The notes under the pieces were generated by a model. It made no database searches and was not told the origin of the DNA. It saw only the letters and a list, made by a program, of their open reading frames with translations. Made by a program: the position numbers and the translations under genes. This document shows, piece after piece, positions 61,513 through 64,000 of a stretch of 64,000 bases of DNA. The stretch is from SMWD01 sp964629475 (GTDB taxonomy: Bacteria; Pseudomonadota; Gammaproteobacteria; Steroidobacterales; GCA-2729495), in NCBI GenBank assembly GCA_964629475.1, contig CAZVQW010000004.1:1-64000 (forward strand), in the 5' to 3' direction. Numbering within the stretch: the stretch's first letter is position 1; each line of letters starts with the position of its first letter.

Positions 61513-61539
61513 TGTCAATATAGTTCGGTTTCGCTACTA
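61513..61539. promoter_or_regulatory. 27-bp element shared with the glutaredoxin-fusion upstream region (copy B)
   Basis: Matches 49380-49406 at 23 of 27 positions, in the same orientation relative to the leftward Fe-S gene. Plus strand: CTGTCA, 17 bases, TACTAA toward the phosphotransferase. Minus strand: TTGACA toward erpA, whose transcript would then be almost leaderless. Confidence 0.6.
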
Positions 61540-61613
61540 AAAAGCTGATCGGTGTCGCGAAACCAGCCGCCCCGTGTTGACCGGAGTCTATTCAACCATT
61601 CAAATGTAAACGG

Positions 61614-62651
61614 ATGATCCGAGACACAATAGTACCCGCAGCCGTCCTGACGGCTTATGGCCTCGATACCGCCCGGGTCAGCCCGCTCGGCAAGGGACTG
61701 ATCAATGGCACATGGCTCATCGAGACGGGTGATACTCGTTTCGTCCTGCAATGCGTGAATCCGATTTTTCCGCCCGAGGTCAATATCGATATCGATGTCG
61801 TCACCCGGCATGTGGCGGAGCGTGGTCTCGTGACTTGCCGGATCGTACCTGCTGCAGACGGCGATTTGTGGACTCGTTTCGATGACCAGACCTGGCGTTT
61901 ACTGACCTTCGTCGATGGAGTCAGTCACGATACCCTGACCGTGCCGATCCAGGCTGAGTCGGCTGGGGCGCTGCTGGCCGGGTTTCACCGTGCTGTGTGC
62001 GATCTCGATCACAAATTCACGAGCCCGCGTCTTGGCATTCACGATACGGCCCGGCATCTGGCTTTTCTGCGCGAAACGTTGCGTACGCAGTCAGGCCACC
62101 CGCATTTTGGGGATGTGTCGCGACTCGCTGCCCGGATACTGGCAGCCGCAGAAGACCTGGCGCCCTATCCGCAAACACCGGATCGGATCGTGCATGGTGA
62201 CCCGAAAATAAATAATGTGTTATTCGATCGCTCTACCGATATTGCTTTCAGTCTCGTCGATCTCGACACGCTGGCGCGGATGCCGTTGCCACTCGAACTC
62301 GGAGATGCCATGCGTTCGTGGTGCAACCCGGCCGGTGAGGATGATCAGGTCAGTGAGTTTTGCGTACAGCTGTTCGCGCAGTCGATCCGGGGATATGCAG
62401 AGGTTGCGCGAGACTGGATGACCCCGGAAGAGTCAAGGGCAATCGTGCCGGCTACCGAAATAATACTCGTTGAACTGGCCGCCCGATTCTGTGCCGATGC
62501 ATTGAATGAATGTTACTTCGGCTGGAACACCGACAAGTTTGCAACGCGCAGCGAGCATAACCAGGAGCGTGCTGCGAGTCAGTTGCATGTTGCCGAGTCG
62601 TTGGCCGCACAGCGCAAGGATCTGGAAGCGATTGTAGTCGCTGCTTTCTAG
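61614..62651 (+). CDS. Phosphotransferase, N-acetylhexosamine 1-kinase-like (APH fold)
   Basis: 345 residues. N-terminal lobe start AAVLTAYGLDTARVSPLGKGLINGTWLIE is like NahK-type kinases (ATP loop G-x-G-L-I-N). Catalytic loop IVHGDPKINNVLFD (Asp about 203, Asn about 207) and metal site SLVDLDTL complete an aminoglycoside-phosphotransferase fold. Likely phosphorylates a sugar or amino sugar; antibiotic resistance is not implied. Divergent from erpA with 132 bases between starts. Confidence 0.82.
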   Translation: MIRDTIVPAAVLTAYGLDTARVSPLGKGLINGTWLIETGDTRFVLQCVNPIFPPEVNIDIDVVTRHVAERGLVTCRIVPAADGDLWTRFDDQTWRLLTFVDGVSHDTLTVPIQAESAGALLAGFHRAVCDLDHKFTSPRLGIHDTARHLAFLRETLRTQSGHPHFGDVSRLAARILAAAEDLAPYPQTPDRIVHGDPKINNVLFDRSTDIAFSLVDLDTLARMPLPLELGDAMRSWCNPAGEDDQVSEFCVQLFAQSIRGYAEVARDWMTPEESRAIVPATEIILVELAARFCADALNECYFGWNTDKFATRSEHNQERAASQLHVAESLAAQRKDLEAIVVAAF

Positions 62652-62653
62652 CC

Positions 62654-63856
62654 TTATGGCTTCTTCAGTCCGCTGATCACACTGTTAACCAGGAATGCAT
62701 TATCCCAGCCGGCCTTCAGCGGTGTGCGGCCGTATGCCGGGCCGAGACGCACGATGACCAGTTCATGAGAAGGCACGACATAGACGCGTTGCGCGCCGTA
62801 GCCACCGAAGTAGTAAACGTCCTTGGCAAGAAACGGATCTCTGCGCGCATAGGCGCCCTGTGTCGAAGGGAGTTTGCTGCGCGGATTCACATCGATTTCA
62901 TAGGCAAGCCAGGTATGCAGGCCGTACCATTTCGAAACTGGAGATTGCCGTATCATTGCATTGATCCAGCCGGGCGGAACAATCTGCTTGTCGTTGATCC
63001 TGCCGTGATTCAGCATTAATTGCCCGATCCTTGCCCAGTCCAGTGCCGTGGCCATCAGGCAGCAGGATGTAAACGCATCACCGAATTCGCTATCGAGCCA
63101 GACCAGGGCCTGCAGGCCGCCCATCGGTTGCCAGATTTTTTGCTCGAGATACTCGGCGTAGCGTTTGCCACTCGCACGTTCCAGAACGGTGCCGAGCAAT
63201 TCTGAGTTGATGGAGTTGTAGTCAAATTGCGTGCCCGGATCCCAGTCAGCCATCGGAGTTTTGAGAATGTAAGGCAGCGTGTCGCTCGAATACCGTCGGC
63301 GGAAACCATCGCTAAACGGGTTTGGCTTGAAGTCGTGCCGGGCAAGTCCTGAGGACATCATCATCAGTTCGCGCAACGTGATATCGCCTTGCGGCTGATC
63401 CCGCCATTCATCGATATATTTGTCGATCGGGTCATCGACTGAATCGATAAGGCCTTCATCGATGGCCACACCGACCAGCAACGCGAGTAGTGACTTGTGC
63501 ATCGATTGGGACTGGGTCAGGCTGTTACGGTCGAGGCCGTCCGCATACCACTCGGTCTGGATCTTGCCCTTGTGAATGACGATCAGCGCATAGGAATCGA
63601 AACCGGCCGCATAGTCTTTGATGGCCTTGGTCGCGAGGTCATCGATCACCTTTTCCCCGGGCGTCGCTCGGGGCAGAACATATGCGTCGTCTCCGGCGAT
63701 CGGTTCGTTCGGTTCCAGGGTGCGGGGCTTGCCGTCCGTGGTATAGATCAACGTGTCGGAAAACCGGCGCCAGAGCCACGGATCCTCGAAGTACAGGACA
63801 CTCAGTGCGACGACGATCGCGATCAGCAATAGAACGGTGAGTCGAAAACCCCTCAT
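62654..63856 (-). CDS. Beta-lactamase-fold serine hydrolase (class C / esterase-like)
   Basis: 400 residues from ATG 63856, which begins an N-terminal membrane anchor or signal (FRLTVLLLIAIVVALSVLYF); the longer upstream frame lacks such a start. Catalytic SxxK is SMHK in SQSMHKSLLALLVG (about 122), and the second motif Y-x-N appears as YNSINSELLG. Family members include esterases, D-aminopeptidases and penicillin-binding-like enzymes; a true beta-lactamase role is not indicated. Convergent with the phosphotransferase gene, 2 bases apart. The last 144 bases of the window hold only its upstream region. Confidence 0.85.
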   Translation of the reverse strand: MRGFRLTVLLLIAIVVALSVLYFEDPWLWRRFSDTLIYTTDGKPRTLEPNEPIAGDDAYVLPRATPGEKVIDDLATKAIKDYAAGFDSYALIVIHKGKIQTEWYADGLDRNSLTQSQSMHKSLLALLVGVAIDEGLIDSVDDPIDKYIDEWRDQPQGDITLRELMMMSSGLARHDFKPNPFSDGFRRRYSSDTLPYILKTPMADWDPGTQFDYNSINSELLGTVLERASGKRYAEYLEQKIWQPMGGLQALVWLDSEFGDAFTSCCLMATALDWARIGQLMLNHGRINDKQIVPPGWINAMIRQSPVSKWYGLHTWLAYEIDVNPRSKLPSTQGAYARRDPFLAKDVYYFGGYGAQRVYVVPSHELVIVRLGPAYGRTPLKAGWDNAFLVNSVISGLKKP

Positions 63857-64000
63857 CGGGATGGCCTCTGCAGTCGACGTGAAGGCAGCAGTATCGCACA
63901 GCAACCGATTGCACGTCTGCGGGCTGGTTGCAGATATATATATTCGGTGACACCATTGGCGGTCCATTCAAGAAAAAGACACCGGGGAATAGCGCATGGT

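Noticed and set aside
61614..62651. Aminoglycoside resistance gene
   Set aside because: The APH fold is shared with sugar kinases; the N-terminal motif fits NahK-like kinases better.
62654..63856. Beta-lactamase annotation
   Set aside because: Only the SxxK and Tyr motifs of the fold are present; no evidence of beta-lactam hydrolysis, so called a serine hydrolase.

Overview
The window reads as a scaffold from a free-living, Gram-negative gammaproteobacterium, probably marine or sediment-dwelling and from a genome reconstructed out of mixed DNA. This is inferred from gene content: an RND efflux operon, TamA/TamB, an ErpA-type protein, a DcaP-type porin, Uup, an LdtD-type transpeptidase, PEP-CTERM/VPLPA-CTERM proteins and a TIGR02444 protein. 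A 100-N gap at 11377-11476 shows it is a scaffold. I see no transposase, integrase, phage gene, CRISPR array, rRNA or tRNA. Base composition looks even throughout.

Layout. 0.1-10 kb: flavoprotein, Rossmann protein, M48 protease, MFS exporter, Skp-like lipoprotein, class V aminotransferase, large TPR lipoprotein and rhomboid protease. 10-16 kb: DUF1304 protein, a PEP-CTERM protein, the gap, Uup, a zincin-like protein, a cold-shock protein and PdxH. 16-25 kb: a complete tripartite RND efflux operon, a SPOR lipoprotein and an OmpR/EnvZ-type two-component pair. 25-32 kb: a secreted protein divergent from tamA-tamB, then a TauD-family dioxygenase carrying an in-frame amber codon. 32-35 kb: a hipB-hipA toxin-antitoxin pair with a clear promoter and operator-like inverted repeats, and an MFS gene. 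35-40 kb: a protein kinase fused to a TonB C-terminal domain, a TIGR02444 protein and a methyltransferase. 40-45 kb: a nitrilase-fold protein, then the catalytic and iron-sulfur subunits of a type II DMSO-reductase-family molybdoenzyme. 45-52 kb: DUF1015, DcaP porin, M15-type peptidase, a glutaredoxin/A-type-carrier/rhodanese fusion, a cysteine-rich MarR regulator, a small membrane protein and an L,D-transpeptidase.

The most unusual region is 52-58 kb. A VPLPA-CTERM protein, a secreted two-part protein and a Slam-like outer-membrane protein (TPR plus beta-barrel) run leftward. Back to back with them, a LapG-type periplasmic cysteine protease runs rightward and overlaps a membrane protein with a periplasmic sensor, PAS and a degenerate HD-GYP domain. 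By position and topology this last protein could take the role LapD plays elsewhere, but with a dead HD-GYP domain in place of the dead GGDEF-EAL pair. The secreted protein carries di-alanine motifs like those LapG cuts. I propose, as inference, a protease-controlled secretion/release module.

58-64 kb: MetE-like methyltransferase, TIGR00027 methyltransferase, peroxiredoxin, ErpA-type carrier, a sugar-kinase-like phosphotransferase and a beta-lactamase-fold serine hydrolase. A 27-bp element is shared (23/27 identical) between the regions upstream of the glutaredoxin fusion (49380) and the ErpA gene (61513), suggesting common control of two iron-sulfur genes.
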